A DNA stretch of 64,000 bases from Acidiphilium acidophilum (lineage in GTDB: Bacteria > Pseudomonadota > Alphaproteobacteria > Acetobacterales > Acetobacteraceae): NCBI RefSeq assembly GCF_033842475.1, contig NZ_JAWXYB010000018.1, positions 3,393,501 to 3,457,500 of the forward strand. The letters are read 5' to 3'. The notes under the pieces are model-generated. The model did not search any database. It saw nothing but the letters and a program-made list of their open reading frames with translations, and was not told where the DNA came from. Position 1 is the first letter of the stretch. The number at the start of each line of letters is the position of its first letter. Positions 34,500-42,587 of the stretch are shown here, piece after piece. A program made the translations under genes and the position numbers.

Positions 34500-36155
34500 T
34501 CATCGCTGCGCCGCCTCCCAATTCCGCGCGGTATGGAACGGCGCATTGCTCGGCGGCAGCAACGCCACCCCCCGAATATGATCCGCCGCCTTTTCCCCGA
34601 TCATGATGGTCGGCGCATTGAGATTCCCCGTGGTCACCCGCGGCATGATCGAACTATCCGCCACCCGCAGCCCCTCCACCCCGATCACCCGGGTATCCGG
34701 CCCGACCACCGCCATCGGATCATCCACTGAACCCATCCGGCACGTCCCGCACGGATGATACGCACTCTCGACGTTCCTGCTGATATACTCATCGATCTCG
34801 GCATCGCTCGCCACATCGGCACCCGGCGCGATCTCGCGCCCCCGGAACGGCGCAAACGCCTCCTGCGCGAAAATCTCGCGGGTCAGCCGCACGCACGCGC
34901 GCATCTCCTGCCAGTCCTGCGGGTCGCTCATGTAGTTGAACACGATCGACGGTGCCGCCGCCGGGTCGGCCCCGCGCAACCGCACCCACCCCCGGCTGCG
35001 CGACCGCATCGGCCCGACATGCGCCTGAAACCCATGCTCGGAGGCTATCCCCTTGCCATCGTAGCGCACCGCGAGCGGCAGAAAATGATACTGGATATCG
35101 GGATAATTCACCCCGGCGCGCGAGCGGATGAACCCGCAACTCTCGAAATGATTGGTCGCCCCCAACCCGTCATGCATCGCGAGCCAGCGCAACCCGATCA
35201 GCGCCTTCGCCAGCGGATTCATCTTTGAATACAGGGTGATCGGCTGGGTGCACGCATACTGGAAATAAAACTCCAGATGATCCTGCAAATTCTCGCCCAC
35301 CCCGGGGCGATCCGCCACCACCGCAATCCCGTGCGAACGCAACTCGTCCGCCGGGCCGACCCCGGATAATTTCAACAGCTTCGGCGAATTGATCGCACCC
35401 GCCGCCAGCACCACCTCCCGCGCCGCCCGCGCCACAACCTCCCTGCCGCGCCGCCGATACGCCACCCCCACCGCCCGCCCGCCCTCGAACACCACGCGCG
35501 AGACCAGCACACCGGATTCGACGCTCAGATTCCGCCGCCCCCGCGCCGGCCTCAGATACGCATTCGCCGCACTCCACCGCCGGCCGCGATGAACCGTCAT
35601 GTCCATCCGGCCGAACCCCTCCTGCTGATATCCGTTGACATCCTCGGTCACCGGATACCCCGCCTGCCGCCCCGCCTCGATGAACGCGCGATACAAGGGA
35701 TTTTTCAAAGCTCCATACTTCGTATGCAACGGCCCGGCATCACCGCGCCACGCATCGCCCCCCTCATCCCGCGTCTCGGCCCGCTTGAAATACGGCAAGA
35801 CATCGCGATAGGCCCACCCCCGCGCCCCCATCTCCTCCCAGCCGTCGAAATCGAGCGGATTGCCGCGAATATAAACCAACCCGTTGATCGACGATGACCC
35901 CCCCAACACCTTCCCCCGCGGCGTGTGCATCCGCCGCCCACCCAGATGCGGCTCCGGCTCGCTGCGATACCCCCAATCATACCGCTTCATGTTCATCGGC
36001 ATCGACAACGCACTCGGCATCTGTATCAACACCGATCGGTCCGACCCCCCATACTCCAGCAACAAAACCGAAACCCCGGCATCCTCCGATAACCGCGCCG
36101 CTAACACACACCCCGCGGAGCCTGCTCCGACTACGACGTAGTCATACTCGGTCAT
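34500..36155 (-). CDS. betA: Choline dehydrogenase (GMC oxidoreductase)
   Basis: Oxidises choline to betaine aldehyde, and possibly the aldehyde further, passing electrons to the respiratory chain. The 551-residue GMC flavoprotein has [21 protein letters not shown] (FAD), the first GMC signature [20 protein letters not shown], the second signature [16 protein letters not shown] and the catalytic histidine region [13 protein letters not shown]. These last residues are typical of BetA. It lies after betB but separated from it by a 205-bp palindromic element. No betI repressor is present. Confidence 0.92.
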   Translation of the reverse strand: MTEYDYVVVGAGSAGCVLAARLSEDAGVSVLLLEYGGSDRSVLIQMPSALSMPMNMKRYDWGYRSEPEPHLGGRRMHTPRGKVLGGSSSINGLVYIRGNPLDFDGWEEMGARGWAYRDVLPYFKRAETRDEGGDAWRGDAGPLHTKYGALKNPLYRAFIEAGRQAGYPVTEDVNGYQQEGFGRMDMTVHRGRRWSAANAYLRPARGRRNLSVESGVLVSRVVFEGGRAVGVAYRRRGREVVARAAREVVLAAGAINSPKLLKLSGVGPADELRSHGIAVVADRPGVGENLQDHLEFYFQYACTQPITLYSKMNPLAKALIGLRWLAMHDGLGATNHFESCGFIRSRAGVNYPDIQYHFLPLAVRYDGKGIASEHGFQAHVGPMRSRSRGWVRLRGADPAAAPSIVFNYMSDPQDWQEMRACVRLTREIFAQEAFAPFRGREIAPGADVASDAEIDEYISRNVESAYHPCGTCRMGSVDDPMAVVGPDTRVIGVEGLRVADSSIMPRVTTGNLNAPTIMIGEKAADHIRGVALLPPSNAPFHTARNWEAAQR

Positions 36156-36171
36156 GGGGTTGGTGCCTCAC

Positions 36172-36376
36172 GTAAGGAAGGCCAAGGGGCTCTGCCCCCT
36201 GGACCCCCGTTAAAGGCGGAGCCTTTAAAATCCATCAGTTTTAGGCAAGGGGAGGGCTGTCGAGGCCAGTTCAGCGGAAAGTCCGAGGCAGCGCCCTCCC
36301 CTTGCCTAAAACTAGCGGGTTCTAAGGGCTCGCCCTTAGTGGGGGTCGAGGGGGCAAAGCCCCTCGCCTTGCTTAC
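36172..36376. repeat. About 205-bp nested inverted-repeat element between betB and betA
   Basis: The gap contains two nested inverted repeats. The inner arms, 36238-36257 and 36293-36312, are a perfect 20-bp inverted repeat separated by 35 bp. The outer arms, about 36172-36208 and 36341-36376, match with a few mismatches and one indel. Small hairpins (AAAGGC...GCCTTT near 36212-36227 and CTAAGGGCTCGCCCTTAG at 36322-36339) lie between the arms. It encodes nothing and begins 17 bp before the betA ATG. Its form suggests a mobile palindromic repeat (MITE or REP-like) or a strong mRNA structure. Confidence 0.75.
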
Positions 36377-36384
36377 TTGCGTCA

Positions 36385-37839
36385 TCAAAACCCCACCACC
36401 GGTGTGAGTGCGACGTAGACGGATTTGGTTTCGGTGTAGGCGTCGAGTGCGGTGCGGCTGTTTTCGCGGCCGTAGCCTGATTGTTTCATGCCACCGAACG
36501 GCAGTTCGACCGGGGTGATGTTGTATTGGTTGATCCAGCAGGTGCCGGCTTTGAGGAGGGCGATCATGGTATGGGCGCGCGCGAGGGTGGTGGTGAACAC
36601 TGCTGCCGACAGGCCGTAGGGCGTGGCGTTGGCGCGGGCGGTGGCTTCGGCGTCGGTCTCGAAGGCGAACACGGCCATGACGGGACCGAAGATTTCCTCC
36701 TGGGCGATGCTCATGGTGTCGGTGCAGTCGGCAAAGATGGTGGGTTCGACGAAGTTGCCATGGGCGAGAGAGCCGGTGGTGCGGCGTTGGCCGCCGGTGA
36801 CCAGTCGCGCTCCGGCGGCTTTGCCGGCTTCGATATGGGTAAGGACCTTATTCATGTGTTCGGGCGAGATCAGGGCGCCGATCTGGGTGGCGGGGTCGAG
36901 CGGGTCGCCGATGACGAGGCTTCTGGTTTTTTCGACCAGGGCGGCGAGAAACCGGTCGTGGATGCTGCGATGAACGAACACGCGGGTGCCGTTCGAGCAG
37001 ATTTCCCCGGCGGAGTAGAAATTGCCGAGCATGGCGGCGTTCACCGCGCTGTCGATATCCGCATCGTCGCAGATGATGATGGGGGATTTGCCGCCGAGTT
37101 CGAGCGTCACCCGCTTGAGGCTGGCGGCGGCGAGGGCGGCGACCGCTTTGCCGGTCGCGACCGATCCGGTGAGCGAGATTTTGCCGATCCCCGGATGTTC
37201 GACCAGAAGCCGCCCGGTTTCGCCCAGCCCGTTGACCACGTTGAACAATCCGTCCGGCAGTCCGGCCTGTTGAAAGATGCGGGCGAGTTCGAGCGCGGTG
37301 AGCGGGGTTTGCGGCGCGGGTTTGAAAATCACCGCATTGCCGCAGACCAATGCGGGCGCGGCTTTCCAGCAGGCGATCTGCAGCGGGTAGTTCCAGGCAC
37401 CGATCGCAGCGACCACGCCGATCGGCTCGCGCCGGGTATAGCCGAAGGCGGTGGGGCCGAGATCGATCGCCTCGCCCGCGATGGTGCCGGCCAGCCCGCC
37501 GAAATATTCGAGACACTCGGCCCCGGAAATCACATCGACGGCGAGGGTTTCGCTGATCGGCCGCCCGGTATCCTGCGATTCCAGCCGCGCGAGCCGATCG
37601 AGATTGTCGCGCAGCAGGCGGGCGGTGCGAAGCAGGATGCGTCCGCGTTCGGCGGCAGGGGTCGCGGCCCATGCATGCTGGGCGTGGCTCGCGGCAATAA
37701 CGGCGGCATCGATCGCGGCGGCATCGGCGATATCGAGGGTGGCGAGCACCGCGCCGGTCGCCGGGTTGACGTCCTCGAATGTCGCGGCGCCGGGGGCGGA
37801 CCGATCCTGTCCGGCGATGAAGGAGGGTCGGGGTATCAT
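36385..37839 (-). CDS. betB: Betaine aldehyde dehydrogenase
   Basis: NAD(P)+-dependent oxidation of betaine aldehyde to glycine betaine. The 484-residue ALDH contains GAWNYPLQIACWKAAPAL, the glutamate motif VTLELGGKSPIII, the catalytic-cysteine region YSAGEICSNGTRVFVH and a C-terminal INQYNITPVELPFGGMKQSGYGREN. BetB-type context is strong: it follows choV by 16 bp and precedes betA on the same strand. Other aldehyde dehydrogenases share these motifs, so the name rests partly on its neighbours. Confidence 0.9.
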   Translation of the reverse strand: MIPRPSFIAGQDRSAPGAATFEDVNPATGAVLATLDIADAAAIDAAVIAASHAQHAWAATPAAERGRILLRTARLLRDNLDRLARLESQDTGRPISETLAVDVISGAECLEYFGGLAGTIAGEAIDLGPTAFGYTRREPIGVVAAIGAWNYPLQIACWKAAPALVCGNAVIFKPAPQTPLTALELARIFQQAGLPDGLFNVVNGLGETGRLLVEHPGIGKISLTGSVATGKAVAALAAASLKRVTLELGGKSPIIICDDADIDSAVNAAMLGNFYSAGEICSNGTRVFVHRSIHDRFLAALVEKTRSLVIGDPLDPATQIGALISPEHMNKVLTHIEAGKAAGARLVTGGQRRTTGSLAHGNFVEPTIFADCTDTMSIAQEEIFGPVMAVFAFETDAEATARANATPYGLSAAVFTTTLARAHTMIALLKAGTCWINQYNITPVELPFGGMKQSGYGRENSRTALDAYTETKSVYVALTPVVGF

Positions 37840-37855
37840 GCAGTCACAGCCTCGG

Positions 37856-39079
37856 TCAGTGGGGGGTCGGGTCTTGATAGCCGGCTCGTCCGGCCTGGGT
37901 CAGCGCATCGAGAATTTCCGCCGTGCCGCAGCAGCCGACGATCCGCCCTTCGGCGTGGACCAGCACGGGCCGGCTGGTCTGCTGGCGGATATCGACGACA
38001 TCCTTGAGCAGATGCTCCGAGGTCACCACGCCGATCGCATCGCGCGGCGCGGCAATGCCTTCAGCCGCATGATGGATCGAAATCATCGCCCCCTCGCAAT
38101 GCACGGCATCGATCCCGCCCGCCGGACCGAGGGTGAAGCGGTAGGTCTCGCGGTCGATGAAATGATGGGCCCCGTCCCGCCGTTCCAGTGCTTCGAGCGG
38201 GCGCATCAGCGAGGCGGCGCGGATCGCGGTGAGCGGGTTCATATGCGCCACGAATTCCGCGACGTAATCGGTCGCGGGACGCAGCACGATGTCCTCGGGC
38301 TTGCCGACCTGAACCACCCGCCCGTCCTTCATGATCGCGATGCGGTTGCCGATCTTGAGTGCCTCGTCCAGATCATGGGTGACGAAAATGATCGTCTTCT
38401 GCACGCTGCGCTGCAATTGCAGCAGCTCGTCCTGCAATTTGTTGCGGATGAGCGGATCAAGCGCGGAGAACGGCTCGTCCATCAGCAATATGTCGGGGTT
38501 CGTCACCAGTGCGCGGGCCAGCCCGACCCGCTGCTGCATACCGCCCGACAACTCGCTCGCGTGTTTTTCGGCCCATTGCAGCAACCCCACCCGCTCAAGC
38601 CATTCATCGACCGCCGCGCGCATCTCGGCTTGCGGCATCTTGCGCAATTCGAGCCCGAGTTCGACGTTGCGGCGCACGCTGCGCCACGGCAGCAGGGCGA
38701 ATTGCTGGAACACCATCGAAACCGCCCGGTTGCGCAGGCGGCGCAGCGTGGCGGCGGGCGGGTTGCTCATATCGACCAGTTCGTCGCCGTGGCGGATCGT
38801 GATGCGGCCCCGGCTGATCGGGTTCAGCCCGTTGAGCGCCCGCAGCACCGTGGTCTTGCCCGAGCCGGAAAGGCCCATGATGACGAAAATCTCGCCCTGT
38901 TCGATTTCGAGACTGACGTCCGCAGCCCCCACTACGATCCCGGTCGAAGCGATGATGTCGTTGCGCGACTGCCCGGCATCGAGCGCCGCCAGCGCCGCCT
39001 GCATCCGCCCCCGCGCCCCGCGATCCCCGGTGCCGGGGAACAATATGTCGACCTTTTCGAACTTCGCGGCGAAACTCAC
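37856..39079 (-). CDS. choV: Choline/glycine betaine ABC transporter ATP-binding protein
   Basis: A 407-residue ProV/ChoV-family ATPase. Walker A is GLSGSGKTT at residues 69-77, then VFQQFALLPWRSV, the ELSGGMQQRVGLARAL signature and LLMDEPFSALDPLIR. A CBS-type regulatory region follows (about 290-400, including VTSEHLLKDVVDI and GRIVGCCGTAEIL). In OpuA-type importers such domains sense ionic strength. I use the GTG at 39079, which overlaps the choW stop (GTGA); no ATG fits. Homology alone does not separate choline from betaine transport, but ChoX does. Confidence 0.88.
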   Translation of the reverse strand: MSFAAKFEKVDILFPGTGDRGARGRMQAALAALDAGQSRNDIIASTGIVVGAADVSLEIEQGEIFVIMGLSGSGKTTVLRALNGLNPISRGRITIRHGDELVDMSNPPAATLRRLRNRAVSMVFQQFALLPWRSVRRNVELGLELRKMPQAEMRAAVDEWLERVGLLQWAEKHASELSGGMQQRVGLARALVTNPDILLMDEPFSALDPLIRNKLQDELLQLQRSVQKTIIFVTHDLDEALKIGNRIAIMKDGRVVQVGKPEDIVLRPATDYVAEFVAHMNPLTAIRAASLMRPLEALERRDGAHHFIDRETYRFTLGPAGGIDAVHCEGAMISIHHAAEGIAAPRDAIGVVTSEHLLKDVVDIRQQTSRPVLVHAEGRIVGCCGTAEILDALTQAGRAGYQDPTPH

Positions 39080-39939
39080 GCCCCGGTCTCCTTGTTCGGG
39101 CGAAACACCCGATCGAGAATGACCGCGACGATGACGATCGCAAGGCCCGAGGTGAAGCCCTTGCCGATCTGCACCGTCTCCATTGCCTCGACCACCGGTT
39201 CCCCGAGTCCACCGGCACCCACCAGCGCCGCGATCACCACCATCGACAGGCTCAGCATGATCACCTGGGTCAGCCCGGCCATGATGGTTGGCAAGGCCGC
39301 CGGAATCTCGACCTTCCACAACAACTCTGTCGGGCTTGCCCCGAACGCCTGCCCGGCCTCGATCAGCGGGCGCGGCACGTTGCTGATCCCCACATAGGTC
39401 AGGCGGATCGGGGTCGGCACCACGAACACGATCGCCGAAATCAGCCCGGGCACGCTGCCGAGGCCGAACAGCACCAGCGTCGGGATCAGGTACACGAAGG
39501 TCGGCAGGGTCTGCATCATGTCGAGGACGGGCCGGATCACCCGGTACAGGCCGGGCCGGTGCGCGGCGGCAATGCCGATCGGCACCCCGATCGCCATGCA
39601 GGCGATGGTGGCATAGACGATCAGCGAAATCGTCTCGAGCGTCCGGTCCCAGTAGCCCTGGTTCAGAATGAACAGCAGGGCGAGAAACACGAACAGGGCG
39701 AGCCGCCATGATTTCTTGAAAATATAGGTCAGCGCCGTGAAAATCACGATCAGGATCAACGCGGGCACCGCGTGGAGGATTTCGGTGGTCGAATCGAGCA
39801 GAAACCCCAGGGCGTTCGAGAGCGCGTCGAACAATCCCTGGAAATTGTTCTTGATGAAATTGACGAAATCGGTCGACCAGTCGCCCACCGGGATCGCGTG
39901 GTGGGTGATCCATCTCTCGGGTCGGCTCAACAGGTTCAT
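39076..39939 (-). CDS. choW: Choline/glycine betaine ABC transporter permease
   Basis: A 287-residue ProW/ChoW permease with an amphipathic N-terminus and several hydrophobic segments. The ATPase-contact loop is visible in VPRPLIEAGQAFGASPTELLWKVEIPAALPTIMAGLTQ, and LPTFVYLIPTLVLFGLG is typical of this permease family. It lies between choX and choV, with its stop overlapping the choV start. A GC-rich hairpin separates it from choX. Confidence 0.92.
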   Translation of the reverse strand: MNLLSRPERWITHHAIPVGDWSTDFVNFIKNNFQGLFDALSNALGFLLDSTTEILHAVPALILIVIFTALTYIFKKSWRLALFVFLALLFILNQGYWDRTLETISLIVYATIACMAIGVPIGIAAAHRPGLYRVIRPVLDMMQTLPTFVYLIPTLVLFGLGSVPGLISAIVFVVPTPIRLTYVGISNVPRPLIEAGQAFGASPTELLWKVEIPAALPTIMAGLTQVIMLSLSMVVIAALVGAGGLGEPVVEAMETVQIGKGFTSGLAIVIVAVILDRVFRPNKETGA

Positions 39940-39975
39940 GGGCTGCGCCTCCGCAATCGTCCGGCTGCCACGGGG

Positions 39976-40001
39976 CCGCCCCGGCGGTTCGGCCGGGGCG
40001 G
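39976..40001 (-). promoter_or_regulatory. Intercistronic hairpin between choX and choW
   Basis: CCGCCCCGGC and GCCGGGGCGG form a perfect 10-bp GC stem with a 6-nt loop in the 73-bp gap between choX and choW. No T-run follows. Such stems after binding-protein genes often protect the upstream message or partly attenuate read-through, giving more binding protein than permease. Confidence 0.55.
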
Positions 40002-40012
40002 AGACATAAGGA

Positions 40013-40969
40013 TCAGCTCGATTTCAGCGCGTTCATCACCGCCGGCTCGCCGGGCTTGCCATCGATGGTGGTGACCCCGGCAAGGGTGGATTTCACCCAG
40101 TCGGGATGTGCCTTCAGCCAGGTGGCCGCGACCGAAGAGGCTTCCTTGTGATCGACCTGCACCTGGTACATCATTTTGTTTTCATCATCGATCGTCAGTT
40201 TGAAATGATGCAGCAGGGTGCCGACATTCGGGCACTCCTTGGCGTAACCGTAGCGGGTGTTGATATAAATCGTCGCCTTGCCTTCGTCGGGCCCGAAATA
40301 TTCATGCCCGCCCGACAGGTAATCGATGTGGAACTGCACGTTCATCGGCTCGGGCTCCCAGCCGAGGAACACGATCGCCTTTTTCTTCGGATATTTGCGC
40401 GACACTTCCGAGAGCATCCCGGCCTCGCTCGACTGCACCAGATGGAAGTTGCCGAGGTCGAATTTGTTCGCCTTGATCATGGCGAGGACATGCTGGTTGC
40501 CGTCGTTGCCCGGCTCGATGCCATAGATCTTGTAATTCAGCTGCTTGCCGAATTTATGGATGTCGGCGAAGCTCTTGAGGCCCTCCTCATACAGATAATG
40601 CGGCACCACCAGCGTGTATTTGGCATCGGTGAGATCCGGCCCGATCATCTGAATCGCCTTCTCCTTGAGATAGGGCGCGGTGGTCTTGTCCTGCGAGGGG
40701 GTCCAGTTGTCGAGAAAGACGTCGATCTTGTTGTCCTTCATCCCGGCATACATGACCTGAAGGGAATAGAGATTGGTCTTCACCTTGTAGCCGAGACCTT
40801 CGGCAAGCTGGGTGAATACCGCGTTCTGCACCGCATTGTCGGTCCAGCCGATATTCGCCATCGTGATGGTCCTGCAGCTTGCCGGTTCAGCCGCCCGTGC
40901 GGTCCCCATGGCGAGCGCCGCAAACGCAAAGCTTGAAGCCAAAGCCGTAACGACGGTCAGATTTTTCAT
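40013..40969 (-). CDS. choX: Periplasmic choline-binding protein of ABC transporter
   Basis: A 318-residue solute-binding protein with a Sec signal peptide (cleavage after GTARA, about residue 26). The mature sequence resembles Sinorhizobium ChoX: ESCRT-type start (PASCRTITMANIGWTD), DVFLDNWTPS, KIYGIEPGNDGNQ, SSEAGMLSEV, FLGWEPEPMN and the ECPNVGTLL end region. ChoX binds choline with high affinity, so this importer probably feeds BetA/BetB. AGGAGG lies a few bases before the ATG. Upstream native sequence is only 87 bp before an IS256 end, so its promoter may be altered. Confidence 0.88.
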   Translation of the reverse strand: MKNLTVVTALASSFAFAALAMGTARAAEPASCRTITMANIGWTDNAVQNAVFTQLAEGLGYKVKTNLYSLQVMYAGMKDNKIDVFLDNWTPSQDKTTAPYLKEKAIQMIGPDLTDAKYTLVVPHYLYEEGLKSFADIHKFGKQLNYKIYGIEPGNDGNQHVLAMIKANKFDLGNFHLVQSSEAGMLSEVSRKYPKKKAIVFLGWEPEPMNVQFHIDYLSGGHEYFGPDEGKATIYINTRYGYAKECPNVGTLLHHFKLTIDDENKMMYQVQVDHKEASSVAATWLKAHPDWVKSTLAGVTTIDGKPGEPAVMNALKSS

Positions 40970-41091
40970 TTTCGCCTCCTGGATGCACAGAGTCTGGTCA
41001 CCGATCCGCGCTGGTTTGATATCCCTGGAACGCCGCCATCTCCGGGCGGTGATTGAGCAACCTGATGTCTGGAAAATAGGGCGAGCGGGGG

Positions 41092-42273
41092 TCAGGCATC
41101 CTGGTAGTCCCACTTGATGTAGCCCTTGGTGTCGGCGGCCCATTTTTCATCGATTTCGACGAGGACGGCGCTGACGAGGCGTTCGAGGGAGGCTTCGTTG
41201 GGGAAGACCCTGATTTTGGTGGTGCGGCGTTTGAGTTCCTGCTGGATGCCGCGTTCCATGGGGTTGGAAGTGCGAAGCCGGCGCTGGTGGGGTTCTGGCA
41301 GTGTGAAGACGGTGAGGCCTTCGGGGATATTTCGTTCGAGCCAATCGGCGAGCTTTGGTGCGGTGTCGCGATAGGCATTGACGAGGGTTGTGAGAGCGAT
41401 CTGGGCAGCGGCGAGGGAATTTGCGTTCCAGACGGTCCGGAGTTCTGCGCCGATGCGTTTGCGGATGGCGTGGTTGGGGGCGTGGTGGATGGCGTTTTGG
41501 GCGAGGTGGAACTGGCATCGTTGCCAGTGTGCGGCGCCGAAGACGGCGCGGCGTGCGGCGTGCAATCCGGCATGGTCATCGGAGACGATGAATTCGACGC
41601 CTCGCAGGCCACGCTGATGGAGGCTTTCGAGGAAGGCACGCCAATGGACTTCGGCCTCGGAAAGGGCGACCGAGACGCCGAGGACACGGCGGCGTTCATC
41701 GGGTCCGATGCCGATGGCCGAGAGCACGGCGGCATCGCGGACGACGCCATTATCGCGCATTTTTTCATATCTGGCGTCGAGGATGAGGTAGCGGATCTCG
41801 GCGAGGGGTCGGGTGCGCCAGGCGGCGAGTTCGTCATCGAGCAGCTTGCTGGCGCGGCTGACCTGAGCGGAGGAGAGGCTTTCGATGCCGAATTCGCGCA
41901 TGACGGCCTCGACGTCGCGGGTGGAGACGCCTTTGATGTACATTTCGGCGACGGCGACCATGACGGCGCGGACCGAGCGTCGGCCGCGTTCGAGGGACTG
42001 TGGGTAGAAGGGTTCGCCCACGTGACCGGCGGTTTTGGGGACATCGACGGTGATCGACCCGGCCGGGGTATCGATCCGCTTGGGCTTGTAGCCATTGGCG
42101 TAACCCTGACGATCGGGGTTGCGCTCGTAGTGACTGGCGTGGAGGAAGCGTTCGCGCTCGATCTGCATGGCGAGTTCGAAGGTCCTGGCAAATACCGTGG
42201 CGATATCGCCTGCGCCGTTTTCGATCAGATGTTCCAAAAGTGCCTCGATAATCGTATCCTTTTTGGCGTCCAT
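41092..42273 (-). CDS. IS256-family transposase
   Basis: A 393-residue DDE transposase (Transposase_mut type), full length for the family. Catalytic residues are expected in YLILDARYEKMRDNG (first D), EFIVSDDHAGLHAARRAVFG (second D) and SNPMERGIQQELKRRT (E), followed by the typical IRVFPNEASLERLV end. Because no frameshift or stop interrupts it, the element may still be active. The opposite strand of this gene also has a 1-kb open frame, which I regard as a shadow. Confidence 0.95.
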   Translation of the reverse strand: MDAKKDTIIEALLEHLIENGAGDIATVFARTFELAMQIERERFLHASHYERNPDRQGYANGYKPKRIDTPAGSITVDVPKTAGHVGEPFYPQSLERGRRSVRAVMVAVAEMYIKGVSTRDVEAVMREFGIESLSSAQVSRASKLLDDELAAWRTRPLAEIRYLILDARYEKMRDNGVVRDAAVLSAIGIGPDERRRVLGVSVALSEAEVHWRAFLESLHQRGLRGVEFIVSDDHAGLHAARRAVFGAAHWQRCQFHLAQNAIHHAPNHAIRKRIGAELRTVWNANSLAAAQIALTTLVNAYRDTAPKLADWLERNIPEGLTVFTLPEPHQRRLRTSNPMERGIQQELKRRTTKIRVFPNEASLERLVSAVLVEIDEKWAADTKGYIKWDYQDA

Positions 42274-42325
42274 TCATCGGTCTCCATGTTGGTGTGAACA
42301 ACTGCATGGAATACCAGAATGAACA

Positions 42326-42355
42326 GCCCTTGCCGGGGCATGCCCCGGCAAGGGC
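42326..42355. repeat. 30-nt perfect palindrome upstream of the IS256 transposase
   Basis: A perfect self-complementary 30-mer, centred between 42340 and 42341, lies between the transposase start and the outer inverted repeat. Its 16-nt core is identical to the palindrome at 34389-34404. It may block transcription entering the element or be an older repeat inside the element's end. Confidence 0.6.
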
Positions 42356-42454
42356 ACCAACTCCCAACCCAAAATGAATTTCCAGACGTCAGGTTACACC
42401 ACCCGGGCGGTCGCGCGATACTAAGCATCATGTCGCCCATGGTCACGTCTTGCA

Positions 42455-42482
42455 TGCATGCGACATGCGAGTTGCATACGAC
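42455..42482 (+). promoter_or_regulatory. Direct repeat upstream of the second Rieske operon
   Basis: TGCATGCGAC (42455-42464) is repeated as TGCATACGAC (42473-42482) with an 18-bp step, 105 bp before the Rieske start codon. AraC-family activators bind direct repeats of this kind about two helical turns apart. Two GlxA/AraC regulators are encoded in the window, so this could be an operator, but I cannot test it here. Confidence 0.35.
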
Positions 42483-42587
42483 CAATCGCCCCGCGGAACC
42501 CGCAGAAAGTGATGGGCTTATGCGCAAATGCGATTTGCCCTCACGGCGACGCGACCTCTAATTTGAGACGCATCTTGGAGACCAATC

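Larger units (their letters stand above)
41057..42397. mobile_element. IS256-family insertion sequence
   Basis: A 1.34-kb element bounded by imperfect terminal inverted repeats: GCAACCTGATGTCTGGAAA at 41057-41075 and its counterpart at 42379-42397 (reverse complement GTAACCTGACGTCTGGAAA), which differ at two positions. It holds one transposase gene on the minus strand and a 30-nt palindrome upstream of that gene. The flanking 9 bp on the two sides do not match, so no target-site duplication is visible. It lies between choX and the second Rieske cluster. Confidence 0.85.

Noticed and set aside
36172-36376. CRISPR-like repeat
   Set aside because: The repeats are inverted and nested, with no regularly spaced direct repeats or spacers.
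41287-42297. 336-codon plus-strand frame inside the IS256 element
   Set aside because: Antisense to a full-length transposase, with no recognisable fold; most likely a composition effect.
42326-42355. Palindrome as the IS256 terminal inverted repeat
   Set aside because: The true end pair, with matching GTCTGGAAA sequences, lies outside it; the palindrome has no partner at the other end.
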